Positions 33,460 to 42,938 of a stretch of 64,000 nt of DNA are shown here, one piece after another. The DNA is from Nodosilinea nodulosa PCC 7104 (GTDB taxonomy: Bacteria; Cyanobacteriota; Cyanobacteriia; Phormidesmidales; Phormidesmidaceae). Where the stretch lies: contig NZ_JH976538.1 in the NCBI RefSeq assembly GCF_000309385.1, positions 70,709 to 134,708 of the forward strand, given 5' to 3'. The position numbers and the translations under genes are program-made. Position 1 is the first letter of the stretch. Each line of letters starts with the position of its first letter. The notes beneath the pieces were generated by a model. It made no database searches, had not been told where the DNA came from, and was given only the letters and a program-made list of their open reading frames with translations.

Positions 33460-35940
33460 ATGCCCTGGGAATCGCTGGCGAAATCGATTGATAAAAAGCC
33501 ACTGGTACTAGCTGGTCCGATGTTACGCAAAGCAACACCGACCTCGGTCACGGTGTGGCTAGCCATGCGGGTTGGGGCGACGGTGACCCTGACTGTGCAA
33601 GACGACAAAGGCGTTCAGGTGATGCAGGGTAAGCGGCGCAGCGCTGCGATCGGCAAAAATCTGCACATAGTTGCAGTGACAGCAACCCCGTTGCCACCAC
33701 TTAAGGAAATCACAGAGGGTATTGTCTATCGCTACGATTTAGCCTTTAACTTCGACGACAATTTCAGCTGCAACTTGGCGACGGCTGCTCCAAACGTCGT
33801 GCTTGCTTATCCGCCGTGGACGCTGCCGAGTTTTGCGCTGCCGCCCAAAGACCTCAACCTACTGCGGCTTGTGCAAGGCTCGTGCCGGAAGCCGCACGCC
33901 GAGGGCACAGATATGCTGCCTTTCATTGATAAGTTGATTGAGCAATCGGCTGACAATGCCTATGCACGGCCCCATCAACTGCTGCTTACGGGTGACCAAA
34001 TCTATGCCGATGATGTTTCTGAAGCTATGTCACTCTTGCTATCAGACGCAGGCGATGTTCTTTTGGGCTGGACTGAGCAATATCCAAGCTCGATGCCAGC
34101 AAACACGCAGCGGCCGGTGACAGACCTGCATCCAGACCTGCGTAAGAAACTTCTTAAAAAGGCCGGATTCACTTCAGAGGATCTACGCTGCCACCTTTTT
34201 GGCCTAGGGGAGTACCTGGCCATGTATCTCTTTGTTTGGTCAGACGTGCTGTGGCCTGCGGGAACGGCAACAGTACCTACTTTTGATGAGCTTGCTGCTA
34301 AGTTTAGTCTGTCAAAGTCTCGACGCAAGGCAATTGATACGGCAAATAAATCACTACAAAATTTTCGTGGCACATTACCTCAGGTTCGTCGTTTACTCGC
34401 CAATGTGCCCAGCTACATGATCTTCGACGATCATGAAGTGACTGACGACTGGAACATGACTCGAGAATTTTGTCAGAATGTCTATGGCAGTGATCTCGGC
34501 CTGCGTATCGTTCAAAATGGTTTAGTCGCCTACTCGCTCTGCCAGCATTGGGGTAACGTCCCCGAAGACTTTGAAACCAGTGATTCTGTTGTTTCAAGGC
34601 ATCCCGGTGCTACCCTGCTGGCGCTGATCGATACACCCCAGCCCACCATTCCAAATGGCTTTGACCAGAAGGCTGCGGACTACGCTAATCGTTCGCCTGA
34701 CATCCGTAAGCTACTTGGAGTTCACAGCGCAGCGGCGGTGAAAAAACGTGATGACAGCGCTGTCTTTCATGAGGCCGACGCACTGCAATACAACTTTTCG
34801 GTCGAGGGGCCGGGCCATCAGGTGATCTTCACTGACACCCGCACCTGGCGATCGTTTCCAGAGAAGGCTAACGGCACGCATCTGCTGACCCGGAACCAGC
34901 AAACTGATCAGTACAAGCAACAGATTCTGGATACTCCTGACACCGGCGATCGCCTACTGTTTGTCGTCCTCACCACCAATGCCCCCCCTGTGCAGCCAAT
35001 TCGGGCGGCCACTAGGCATAACTGGCTTTCCAACCATTCAACACACTTTCCAGATATCTACGAAGCCTGGGATCTACCCTCGGTATCTTTTGATCGATTA
35101 CTTGTTGCATTGACCAGCAAACTGCCGATCAATACCTCTAATCAACATGCGGGCGCTGTCGTTCTGCTCTCGGGTGATGTTCATTTCAGCTTTGCCTCGC
35201 GCATCATGTACCGAGCAACAAAGCGATATGAAGACGACGTTCAACCCCGAGGAGCTACAGCCGTTATTGCCCAGTTGGTAACCAGTTCGTTCAAGAAGCA
35301 GGACAAGGATACCACCCGATTCCAGCGTGAGGGCTATTACGCAGCACCGCATCCATGGGTCACGCAGAGAATGATTCGACATACTTTGACGGAGGGTTAC
35401 GTCGGCTGGAATTTTCCCAAGGGAGCTCGTGAAAAGGTCTGCGAAGTCTCGCTAGGGGCGATGCGGATGCCGCTTTTTGTTGATAGGGAAACAGTAGATG
35501 TATCCCCGACAAAAGAACAGCTTTCTGGTAAATTTAGCTCTCGCACAGTCGATCTCCTACAAGCGGCTCACTATCGCTATCGGTTCGACTATTTGCGGCC
35601 GACTACAGGAATTAACTCAGTCCCTGCCCCTGCTATTTCGCCGTTGCCGGTTGGCTCATCTCCTGAGCAGCGCAAAACCGCAGCGCGGACGTTTAACAGC
35701 GCCCTCAAGCACTATCGGGTCTATAACACTAAAAACCCGCCCAAGGTTGTCGGCGTCAATAACTTCGGGGAGATCAGGCTCGACTGGGGGGGGCCTGAAA
35801 GCCGTAAGGTCAACTACATTGTGCACTGGCAGGGTGATAAGGATGGCCCCTTCAAGTCCACAACCTATGCCGTGCGGCTCGACATCAACAGCCCAACAGA
35901 CCCGGAGTTTCCCGACATTAAGGCGAGGGTAGAGCCATGA
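33460..35940 (+). CDS. PhoD-like metallophosphatase (alkaline phosphatase D superfamily)
   Basis: 826 residues; GGAGG lies seven bases before the ATG. An N-terminal beta-sandwich (about 15-120, GPMLRKATPTSVTVWLAM) is followed by the PhoD catalytic domain: RLVQGSCRKPH, LLLTGDQIYADD (metal-binding Asp), YMIFDDHEVTDDWN (Asp, Asp-His and Asn), VIFTDTRTW and VVLLSGDVHFSFAS (Gly-Asp-Val-His). All expected metal ligands appear present. The protein lacks a Tat or Sec signal peptide, unusual for PhoD enzymes, so it should act in the cytoplasm on a phosphomono- or diester that cannot be named. A C-terminal extension of about 100 residues has a fibronectin-like look. Its stop overlaps the next start (ATGA), tying it to the DUF6603 gene. 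Confidence 0.87.
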   Translation: MPWESLAKSIDKKPLVLAGPMLRKATPTSVTVWLAMRVGATVTLTVQDDKGVQVMQGKRRSAAIGKNLHIVAVTATPLPPLKEITEGIVYRYDLAFNFDDNFSCNLATAAPNVVLAYPPWTLPSFALPPKDLNLLRLVQGSCRKPHAEGTDMLPFIDKLIEQSADNAYARPHQLLLTGDQIYADDVSEAMSLLLSDAGDVLLGWTEQYPSSMPANTQRPVTDLHPDLRKKLLKKAGFTSEDLRCHLFGLGEYLAMYLFVWSDVLWPAGTATVPTFDELAAKFSLSKSRRKAIDTANKSLQNFRGTLPQVRRLLANVPSYMIFDDHEVTDDWNMTREFCQNVYGSDLGLRIVQNGLVAYSLCQHWGNVPEDFETSDSVVSRHPGATLLALIDTPQPTIPNGFDQKAADYANRSPDIRKLLGVHSAAAVKKRDDSAVFHEADALQYNFSVEGPGHQVIFTDTRTWRSFPEKANGTHLLTRNQQTDQYKQQILDTPDTGDRLLFVVLTTNAPPVQPIRAATRHNWLSNHSTHFPDIYEAWDLPSVSFDRLLVALTSKLPINTSNQHAGAVVLLSGDVHFSFASRIMYRATKRYEDDVQPRGATAVIAQLVTSSFKKQDKDTTRFQREGYYAAPHPWVTQRMIRHTLTEGYVGWNFPKGAREKVCEVSLGAMRMPLFVDRETVDVSPTKEQLSGKFSSRTVDLLQAAHYRYRFDYLRPTTGINSVPAPAISPLPVGSSPEQRKTAARTFNSALKHYRVYNTKNPPKVVGVNNFGEIRLDWGGPESRKVNYIVHWQGDKDGPFKSTTYAVRLDINSPTDPEFPDIKARVEP

Positions 35941-38900
35941 GCGACACATTGCTCGACCTGGTGAGCCGGGAGATCGGTAAGTTTCTAGCCCCGATAGACA
36001 GCGTGGTGGATGACCCGGAGCTGCTCGATCAGCTGGTGGCTTCGGTGGGCCTGTCGATACCAGAGGCCGATCGCGATGCGCTCTTGGCCGCGCTGAACGC
36101 GATCGTAACGCTGAAAACCCAGATCGACACCATTTCAGCACGGCCCTCCCCTTCTCTTAGCGACATCGCCGCCCTGCTCGACATTTCTCGTCAGGCCTTT
36201 GTAGCCCTGAAAGCGCTGGATACTGTGACCGGATCTGCCGCTGAATTCGCTGGATTCGGTCAGGACTTGGCTGACCGACTGGTTACCAACTACCTGTTCA
36301 CGTGGCATCCGCTTCTGCGCAGCGTCGCGGCCCTGCTGGCCGTCCATGAACTGGCTGAGGCGATCGAGCCGAGGGCCGCGATCGTGCGGGATGGGGAGCT
36401 GGTGCGCCGGGCGTTCAGCGTCGATCGGTTCCACTTTGATCGGCTGCTGAACCTGCTGCGGAATCCGGCAGCGGCCTTGCGTCGCGAGTACGGGAACGCC
36501 CTGGCCACCGCCGAGGATGCCAGCGCGATCGCCCAAAAGCTTTTTCCGCTGCTGCTGCACGTGCTGCGTCAGCTCCACATACCATGCCGCTACGGCTTCG
36601 ACCCGGACGATCGCTCTTTGCTGGGCGATGCCGCGCCATTCCTGGAGCAGGCGCTGATTATCTATGCCGAAGATGAGCTGGCGGGTGCTCCTGCCGAAGC
36701 CGGGATTGTCCTCACCCTCTCAGCCGCCGATCGCGGCGATCTGGGGCTGGTGATTAGCCCCTTCGGCACCCTGACATCGACGAAACTATCTGGCGGCTGG
36801 ACGATTGAGCTGCAACTCACCGCCGATGTCGAGGTTGTGGCCTATGGTCGCCACGGTCTAACCCTGCTGGCTGGCGATCAGACCAATGAGGTTCTGGGCC
36901 ACCTCTCGGCAACGCTCATCGGGCTGGATGGCGAACCCGGATTCGTATTTGGGGCGGCGGACGGCACCCGGATTGAGCTGGGCGGCACCCGATTTGCCTT
37001 AGATACCGCGCTGTCGGAGGCGCAGCAGGCGCTCTCGCTGCTGGCCGAGGTATCTTCAGCGGCGATCGTAATTGCGCCCGGCGATGCCGATAGTTTCCTG
37101 GGCAGTTTTTTGCCAGCCGACGGTTTGCCGATTAACTTTGACCTGGGCCTGGCGTGGTCAAGCGATCGGGGCCTGACGTTACGCGGGGCGGGCGGCCTTG
37201 ATGCTACGCTGCCGGTCGGTTTATCCATTGGCGACGGGCTGTTTGTGCCCACAAGCCACTTGGGCTTATCCACTAGCGATGCTAGCCTGCGGGCTGAGGT
37301 ATCGATCAGCATGGGACTGTCGATTGGGCCAGTGCAGGCGCTGATCGATCGCGTCGGCATCGCCGCAGCAGTCACCTCGCCAGAACAGGGAGGTAATCTC
37401 GGCGGCCTGGATCTGGCGCTGGGCTTTAAGCCACCCTCGGGCGTGGGCCTGGCGATCGATGCGACGGTCGTGACGGGGGGCGGGTTTCTCTTTTTTGACC
37501 CGGAAAAAGAGCAGTACGCCGGGATAGTGCAGCTCAACCTGGAAGGGGGCATAGCGCTGACGGCGATGGGGCTAATCACCACCCGCCTGCCCAACGGCGC
37601 GAAAGGATTTTCGCTGGTGGTGATGATCACGGCGCAGGAGTTTGCCCCGATCGCCCTGGGGCTGGGCTTTACCCTGACCGCGATCGGCGGGCTGCTAGCG
37701 ATCAATCGCACCTGCAACGAAGCCTTTTTGCGCGACGGCATCAAAAATCAAACCCTCGGCCACCTGCTCTTCCCCCAAGACCCAATTCGCAATGCGGCCC
37801 AGATTTTTGGCACCTTAAACGCCGCTTTTCCGCCTCGTAGCGGCAGCTATCTGTTTGGCCCGGCGGTGCAGATCTGCTGGGGCACGCCAACCCTGCTGAA
37901 GCTGGATTTGGCGCTGATTATAGAGCTGGGGCATCGCACGCGCCTGATTATCCTGGGGCGCGTCTCGGCCAATTTGCCGACTGAGCAAAACAGCCTGATT
38001 CGCCTGCAAATGAATGCCCTAGGCGTGCTCGATTTTGATCAGGGTATTGTAGCGCTCGATGCTGTGCTCTACGACTCGCGGCTGCTGAATCAGTTTCCGC
38101 TGACGGGCGGCATGGCCATGCGGCTCAACTGGGGCAGCTCGCCCAACTTTGCCCTGTCCATTGGCGGGTTTCATCCAGCGTTCAAGCCCCCCTCTGGGTT
38201 CCCGGCCCTCCAGCGCATCACCCTGAGTTTGAGCGATACCGAGGATTTTCGACTGCGCTGTAGCGCCTATCTGGCGATTACTGCCAATACTTTGCAGTTT
38301 GGCGCTCGGGCCGAGCTGTTTGTGCGCTCCCACGGCTTTAGCCTGCTAGGGCAAATCGGCTACGACGTGCTGATTCAGCTCGATCCGTTTGGGTTTGTGG
38401 CCAGCTTTTATGCCTCGGTGCAGCTCAAGCGGGGTTCGACCAATCTGTTTAAGGTCAAAGTAGCCGGAGAGCTGGCGGGGCCACGCCCTCTGCACGTGCG
38501 CGGCAAAGCCACCTTTGAGATCTTTTGGTGTGATATCTCGATTGGCTTTGATGTCACCCTGGTTAAGGGTCAGCCGCCCCCGCCGCTAGTGGCCGTTGAC
38601 GTGATGGCGCAGCTACAGGCGGCCCTCAACGACGCGCGAAACTGGGGCGGCCAGCTGGCGGAGCGGGAGCGCCGCCTGGTGACGCTGCGCGAAACTCAAC
38701 TCGCCGATCAGCCCCTGCTGCACCCGCTGGGTCAGCTTTCCATCGCGCAGCGGGTGGTGCCGCTGGAATTAGAGATTGCCAAATTTGGCCATACCAACCC
38801 TGCCGGGATCCGGTTTTTCCACATTACTAGCGTGAGCATTCACGACCAACCCGTGGGGTTTACCCCGGTGATGGATTCGTTTGCGCCCTCCCAGTTTTTG

Positions 38901-39398
38901 GCCCTGACCGATGCCGAAAAGCTGGCCGCCCCGGCGTTTGAGTCGATGATGGCAGGGGTCAAGATAGGCGCGGACGGGGTCGTTTTACCGGCCGAGGCCG
39001 ACCTGATTGAAGCGGATGCGATCGCCTTCGAGACCGTCCTGCTGGGCGACAGCGGTGATCCATCCCTGGGGCGATCGCAACCCGCCCAGCCCTTCGTCCT
39101 CCCCGCCGCCCTGCTCAGCCAGCAGCTGTCCTTTGGCGCAGTGGCTCTCAGCGACGTGCGCCACACCGGCACCGCCAAGTATCGCCCGGACAGCCCCACC
39201 CCCAGCAGCAAATATGCGCTGGCCCAGCCGGGGTGGACCGTAGCGGCGATCGCCGACGAATCGCCCCAGACCCCGCCTGAGCCTGAGATTGGCCAGGTGA
39301 TGACCTATGCGCAGTCGTTTCAGGCCCTGACCAGGCTAAATCAGCAGGGGCCAGCCCAAGCCAGGGCGCTGATGCTGACGCGCACACAGCGCCAGTAA
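35937..39398 (+). CDS. DUF6603 protein, large
   Basis: 1153 residues, starting four bases inside the phosphatase gene. Residues 1-250 are helical (MSDTLLDLVSREIGKFLAPI). From about 380 the protein becomes beta-rich and glycine-rich; the DUF6603 core is seen in GGGFLFFDPEKEQYAGIVQL, MGLITTRLPNGAKGFSLVVM, ALGLGFTLTAIGGLLAINRT and LGHLLFPQDPIRNA. The last 300 residues form another domain with no family I know. There is no signal peptide or clear membrane helix. DUF6603 is a domain of unknown function. The repeated amphipathic strand pattern suggests a large beta-structure such as a solenoid or barrel-like shell; that is an inference. Base composition shifts to clearly higher GC here compared with upstream genes. 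Confidence 0.82.
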   Translation: MSDTLLDLVSREIGKFLAPIDSVVDDPELLDQLVASVGLSIPEADRDALLAALNAIVTLKTQIDTISARPSPSLSDIAALLDISRQAFVALKALDTVTGSAAEFAGFGQDLADRLVTNYLFTWHPLLRSVAALLAVHELAEAIEPRAAIVRDGELVRRAFSVDRFHFDRLLNLLRNPAAALRREYGNALATAEDASAIAQKLFPLLLHVLRQLHIPCRYGFDPDDRSLLGDAAPFLEQALIIYAEDELAGAPAEAGIVLTLSAADRGDLGLVISPFGTLTSTKLSGGWTIELQLTADVEVVAYGRHGLTLLAGDQTNEVLGHLSATLIGLDGEPGFVFGAADGTRIELGGTRFALDTALSEAQQALSLLAEVSSAAIVIAPGDADSFLGSFLPADGLPINFDLGLAWSSDRGLTLRGAGGLDATLPVGLSIGDGLFVPTSHLGLSTSDASLRAEVSISMGLSIGPVQALIDRVGIAAAVTSPEQGGNLGGLDLALGFKPPSGVGLAIDATVVTGGGFLFFDPEKEQYAGIVQLNLEGGIALTAMGLITTRLPNGAKGFSLVVMITAQEFAPIALGLGFTLTAIGGLLAINRTCNEAFLRDGIKNQTLGHLLFPQDPIRNAAQIFGTLNAAFPPRSGSYLFGPAVQICWGTPTLLKLDLALIIELGHRTRLIILGRVSANLPTEQNSLIRLQMNALGVLDFDQGIVALDAVLYDSRLLNQFPLTGGMAMRLNWGSSPNFALSIGGFHPAFKPPSGFPALQRITLSLSDTEDFRLRCSAYLAITANTLQFGARAELFVRSHGFSLLGQIGYDVLIQLDPFGFVASFYASVQLKRGSTNLFKVKVAGELAGPRPLHVRGKATFEIFWCDISIGFDVTLVKGQPPPPLVAVDVMAQLQAALNDARNWGGQLAERERRLVTLRETQLADQPLLHPLGQLSIAQRVVPLELEIAKFGHTNPAGIRFFHITSVSIHDQPVGFTPVMDSFAPSQFLALTDAEKLAAPAFESMMAGVKIGADGVVLPAEADLIEADAIAFETVLLGDSGDPSLGRSQPAQPFVLPAALLSQQLSFGAVALSDVRHTGTAKYRPDSPTPSSKYALAQPGWTVAAIADESPQTPPEPEIGQVMTYAQSFQALTRLNQQGPAQARALMLTRTQRQ

Positions 39399-39435
39399 GT
39401 AACCGCCAGAAATAACCGCCGAGCTAACCGCCAAC

Positions 39436-42400
39436 GTGAGGTACCGTGCCGTGGCTGAAACCGCAAACCAAATCTTCCTGCCCTGGGTGCAGCCCCCGAT
39501 CGCGGCGTACCTGCCGGAGCCAGCGATCGACAGGCTCAATGCCGCTCAGCCAGCCTTTGTTTCGCTGCCGGTCAAGCTGGTGGTGAACGCTGAGACCCTG
39601 GCCAAAACCGTCCGCCTGGTTGGCCCCGGCCAGGTGACGGGCTTTGATCCCCAGCAGGTGGTGCGGGTTGAACCCCGGCCTTACACCACCGACTTTGAGC
39701 CCAACTACTTTCCCTGCCTTGAATTCGATCGCCCCGATTTCCCCTGGCTGTTTACCCCGGCCAAGGGCGACGGGCAGGGGCGGCTGCGGCCCTGGCTATG
39801 CCTCGTGGTGGTGCGCAAACAGCCGGGCGTAGACCTGCGGCCCATGGGCGAGCGGCCTCAGCCGGTGCTGGTGATCAAGGCTCCGGCCCAGCCCAGGGTA
39901 GAGCTGCCGGATCTCTCAGAGTCGCACCTGTGGGCCCACGCCCAGCTGACGGGTGTGGAGAAAAGCCAGATGCAGCGGGCGATCGCCACCCAGCCCAAGG
40001 CATCGATTTCGCGGCTGCTCTGCCCCCGCCGCCTGGATGCCGCCACCGACTACATAGCCTGCGTGGTGCCGACCTTTGAGGTGGGCCGCAGGGCGGGGCT
40101 AAATTTGCCGATTCTCCCCGCCGATGAGCAGCAGCTTCAGCCCGCCTGGGCCTCTGGCCCCCAGGCCCCCGCTGAAATCACCCTGCCCGTCTACTATTGC
40201 TGGGAGTTTCGCACCGGAGACCGCGACGGCGACTTTGAGGCCCTGGTGCGGCGGCTGGAGCCGCGCCAGCTGCCCCCCACTGTGGGCAAACGCCCTATGG
40301 ATATCAGCCGCCCTGGATTTGCGATCGCGCCTGCGCCCCCGCCAGGCACCACCCTGGGTTTAGAGGGGGCGCTGCGGGTGGTTGATCAAACCGCCGATGA
40401 ATGGCCCGAGGCCGTGCGGCTGCCGTTTCAAACCGCCCTCGCCAGCCTGCTCAATCGCCCCTGGGAACTCGCCAGCCAAACCAGCGCTGCTCAAGATCCC
40501 TTAGTGGCACCGCCGATTTACGGCAGCTGGCCAGCCGCGAGGCATACCGTTAGCCTCAGCTCGGCCCCCGCGCCGACCCCGTGGCTGGATGAGCTAAATC
40601 TGGACCCGCGCTACCGCAGCGCGGCGGCCCTGGGCACCCGCATTGTGCAGACCCAGCAGGAAGCGTTGATGAGCGCCGCCTGGGAGCAGCTTGGCGACAT
40701 TCAGCAGGTTAACCAGCGCCTGCGTCAGGCCCAGCTCAGCCGCGCGGTCAACACGGTTTATTACCAAAGCTTTAGCCGATTTTCGGCAGAAACCTTGCTC
40801 AAGATCGTCGCCCCGGCCCAGGCGCAGTTGCTGGTGGAGTCGCGAGGAGCCAATCAGTTGCCCAATGGCTCTGGGGCGACCATGCGGCTAGCCCAGCAGC
40901 TGACCGCATCGGTCGGCTCAACCAGCGTCGTTTCAGCGCCCCTGCGTCGCCTGGCTAGACCGCGCGGCCCAATCAATCGGCCCTTGACCCAGGCGGGCGG
41001 CAGGCAGATCGGGTTTACCCCGGCGGCGATCGCGGCGGTCAACCAGCCCCTGACCCAGGGAATTGTGCGCCAGCCTAACGGGGCCGGGGAGATTACCTGG
41101 ATGGATGACAACACCCCTGCCGGGGCCACCCTGGCCGCCGATGGCGGTGACACCTGGCAGTGGGTCGCGACTACGCCCACGCCATTTAGCGGGGCGCGCA
41201 TTCACCATTCCAAACCTGTTGTGGGGCTGCGCCAGCACTATTTTGACAACGCCACCGACACCCTTGAGATTAGCCCTGGCGACCGACTCTTCGCCTACAT
41301 TTGGATCGACTTGACCAGTACGCCGAGCCAGATCATGCTGCAGTGGCACAGCGACATGGGCTGGAATCACCGCGCCTACTGGCGGGCGATCGGCCCCGAC
41401 GCGACTGGCTGGGGGGTAGAAGGCACCGACAACCGGCGGCGGATGGCGGGATTTCCGGTGGTGGGTGGCTGGGCGCGCCTGGAGGTGCCTGCCCAAGCGG
41501 TGGGGCTAGTGGGCAAAACCGTGGATGGTATGGCGTTTACCCTGGTCGATGGGGCGGCCTCCTGGGGGCGAGCGGGCAAGATTGTGTCGCTCAGTCGCGG
41601 CGCGGTGACCATAGATACCGTGTCCGATCGCTTACCTAACCACGGCGGGTATCAGTGGGTCGAGGGCGCAAATCCCCACTGGGAACGCGTCCGCGCCAGT
41701 GACGTGCAAATGCATGACCTGTTTCGGCTGGCTGCCCTGACCGACCTGGGCGGGCGATCGCCCACCTCAGCTACCTCTGCGGAGTTCTACGCGGCAGCCA
41801 GGGCGCACCAAACCTACCTGCAACATGCATTCACGGTGCCGCAGGCTAGGTCGCATCACGTCGCTGCGATCGCCCCTACCGATGTGCAGCGGTCTGCCCT
41901 AGATAGCCTCAACCCTGAGCTGACCATCCCAAGGGCGGTGTTCACCCACTTCACCGCCGCCACCACCACGGCCATGACCGCAGCCAGCGGCCAGCCAGTC
42001 GGCGATCCCCTCGATCCGATTATGGATGCGCCGAGCTTTCCCCAGGCGATGGCTAAGGCCCTGGGCGATCTTTCCCAGGCCTATCTGTTTGCTGGCCTGG
42101 AGCAGGTGCCGCCGAATACGGTGCAGCTGCTGCAAACCAATCCCAAATTCATTGAGGCATTTATGGTCGGTCTCAACCTAGAGATGGGCCGTGAGCTGCT
42201 CTGGCGCGGCTACCCCAGCGATCAGCGCGGCACCTATTTTCGGCGCTTCTGGGATACGCCTCTGCCCAATGCCCCTGCCGACATTTCGCCGATTCACCAG
42301 TGGGGCGATCGCGCCCTGGGGGAAAATTCCCTCGCCGCCAGCCGCAGCAAGCTGGTACTGCTGATTCGCAGCGAACTCCTGCGGCGATACCCAAATACGG

Positions 42401-42867
42401 TGATCTATGCCGTCAAAGCTGTCGCCAACGGGGCCGATAAAGGCCTCTCCACCGATCCGGCCCAGACCGCTCAGCCGTTGTTTCGCGGCACCCTCGAACC
42501 CGACGTGACCTTTATCGGGTTTGACCTGACCCCGGCGGAAATGCTGGCCAATCTGGGCTGGTACATCGTCCTCCAGCAGCAGCCGAGCGAGCCTCGCTTT
42601 GGCCTAGATATGGCCTCTTTTACCACCGATGGCGCAGCGGACATACCCGCCCTAGCCACCTGGGACGATCTCAGCTGGGCTCACCTCGCGCCCGATGCGG
42701 CGGCGCTGGAGCAGCTTTCCCATGTCGCGGTCGGCGCGGTTCAGCTCCAGCCCGCCGTCGCCAAAGGCCTCTGGGGACGCAACGCTGCCCACATGGCCTA
42801 CATCACCAAGCAGCGACCCGTACGCGTGGCGGTTCACGCGTCGGAACTAATTCGACCGATGGGATAG
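39436..42867 (+). CDS. Giant hypothetical protein with internal jelly-roll (CBM-like) domain
   Basis: 1143 residues if the GTG at 39436 is the start; a second GTG at 39451 is equally possible (AGGT lies ten bases before it). The N-terminal 250 residues contain FDRPDFPWLFTPA and LRPWLCLVVVRKQPGVDL, a motif I have seen only in uncharacterised large proteins. Around 560-730 there is a compact domain recognisable by FAYIWIDLTSTPSQIMLQW, WNHRAYWRAIG and GWARLEVPAQAVGLVGKTVD GMAFTL, which resembles a jelly-roll/carbohydrate-binding-like module found in diverse bacterial surface and Rhs-type proteins. The C-terminal 300 residues include YLFAGLEQVPPNTVQLLQTN and NLEMGRELLWRGYPSDQRGT, again unknown. 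No signal peptide or membrane helix. Part of the operon from 33358; function unknown. Confidence 0.78.
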   Translation: MRYRAVAETANQIFLPWVQPPIAAYLPEPAIDRLNAAQPAFVSLPVKLVVNAETLAKTVRLVGPGQVTGFDPQQVVRVEPRPYTTDFEPNYFPCLEFDRPDFPWLFTPAKGDGQGRLRPWLCLVVVRKQPGVDLRPMGERPQPVLVIKAPAQPRVELPDLSESHLWAHAQLTGVEKSQMQRAIATQPKASISRLLCPRRLDAATDYIACVVPTFEVGRRAGLNLPILPADEQQLQPAWASGPQAPAEITLPVYYCWEFRTGDRDGDFEALVRRLEPRQLPPTVGKRPMDISRPGFAIAPAPPPGTTLGLEGALRVVDQTADEWPEAVRLPFQTALASLLNRPWELASQTSAAQDPLVAPPIYGSWPAARHTVSLSSAPAPTPWLDELNLDPRYRSAAALGTRIVQTQQEALMSAAWEQLGDIQQVNQRLRQAQLSRAVNTVYYQSFSRFSAETLLKIVAPAQAQLLVESRGANQLPNGSGATMRLAQQLTASVGSTSVVSAPLRRLARPRGPINRPLTQAGGRQIGFTPAAIAAVNQPLTQGIVRQPNGAGEITWMDDNTPAGATLAADGGDTWQWVATTPTPFSGARIHHSKPVVGLRQHYFDNATDTLEISPGDRLFAYIWIDLTSTPSQIMLQWHSDMGWNHRAYWRAIGPDATGWGVEGTDNRRRMAGFPVVGGWARLEVPAQAVGLVGKTVDGMAFTLVDGAASWGRAGKIVSLSRGAVTIDTVSDRLPNHGGYQWVEGANPHWERVRASDVQMHDLFRLAALTDLGGRSPTSATSAEFYAAARAHQTYLQHAFTVPQARSHHVAAIAPTDVQRSALDSLNPELTIPRAVFTHFTAATTTAMTAASGQPVGDPLDPIMDAPSFPQAMAKALGDLSQAYLFAGLEQVPPNTVQLLQTNPKFIEAFMVGLNLEMGRELLWRGYPSDQRGTYFRRFWDTPLPNAPADISPIHQWGDRALGENSLAASRSKLVLLIRSELLRRYPNTVIYAVKAVANGADKGLSTDPAQTAQPLFRGTLEPDVTFIGFDLTPAEMLANLGWYIVLQQQPSEPRFGLDMASFTTDGAADIPALATWDDLSWAHLAPDAAALEQLSHVAVGAVQLQPAVAKGLWGRNAAHMAYITKQRPVRVAVHASELIRPMG

Positions 42868-42938
42868 CTGGCCTTTTCCGGCTGCGCTCCCCTGTTCCCT
42901 TTTGCCCCTTCCTGACGCCCCCGCCCTGAGATCAAACC

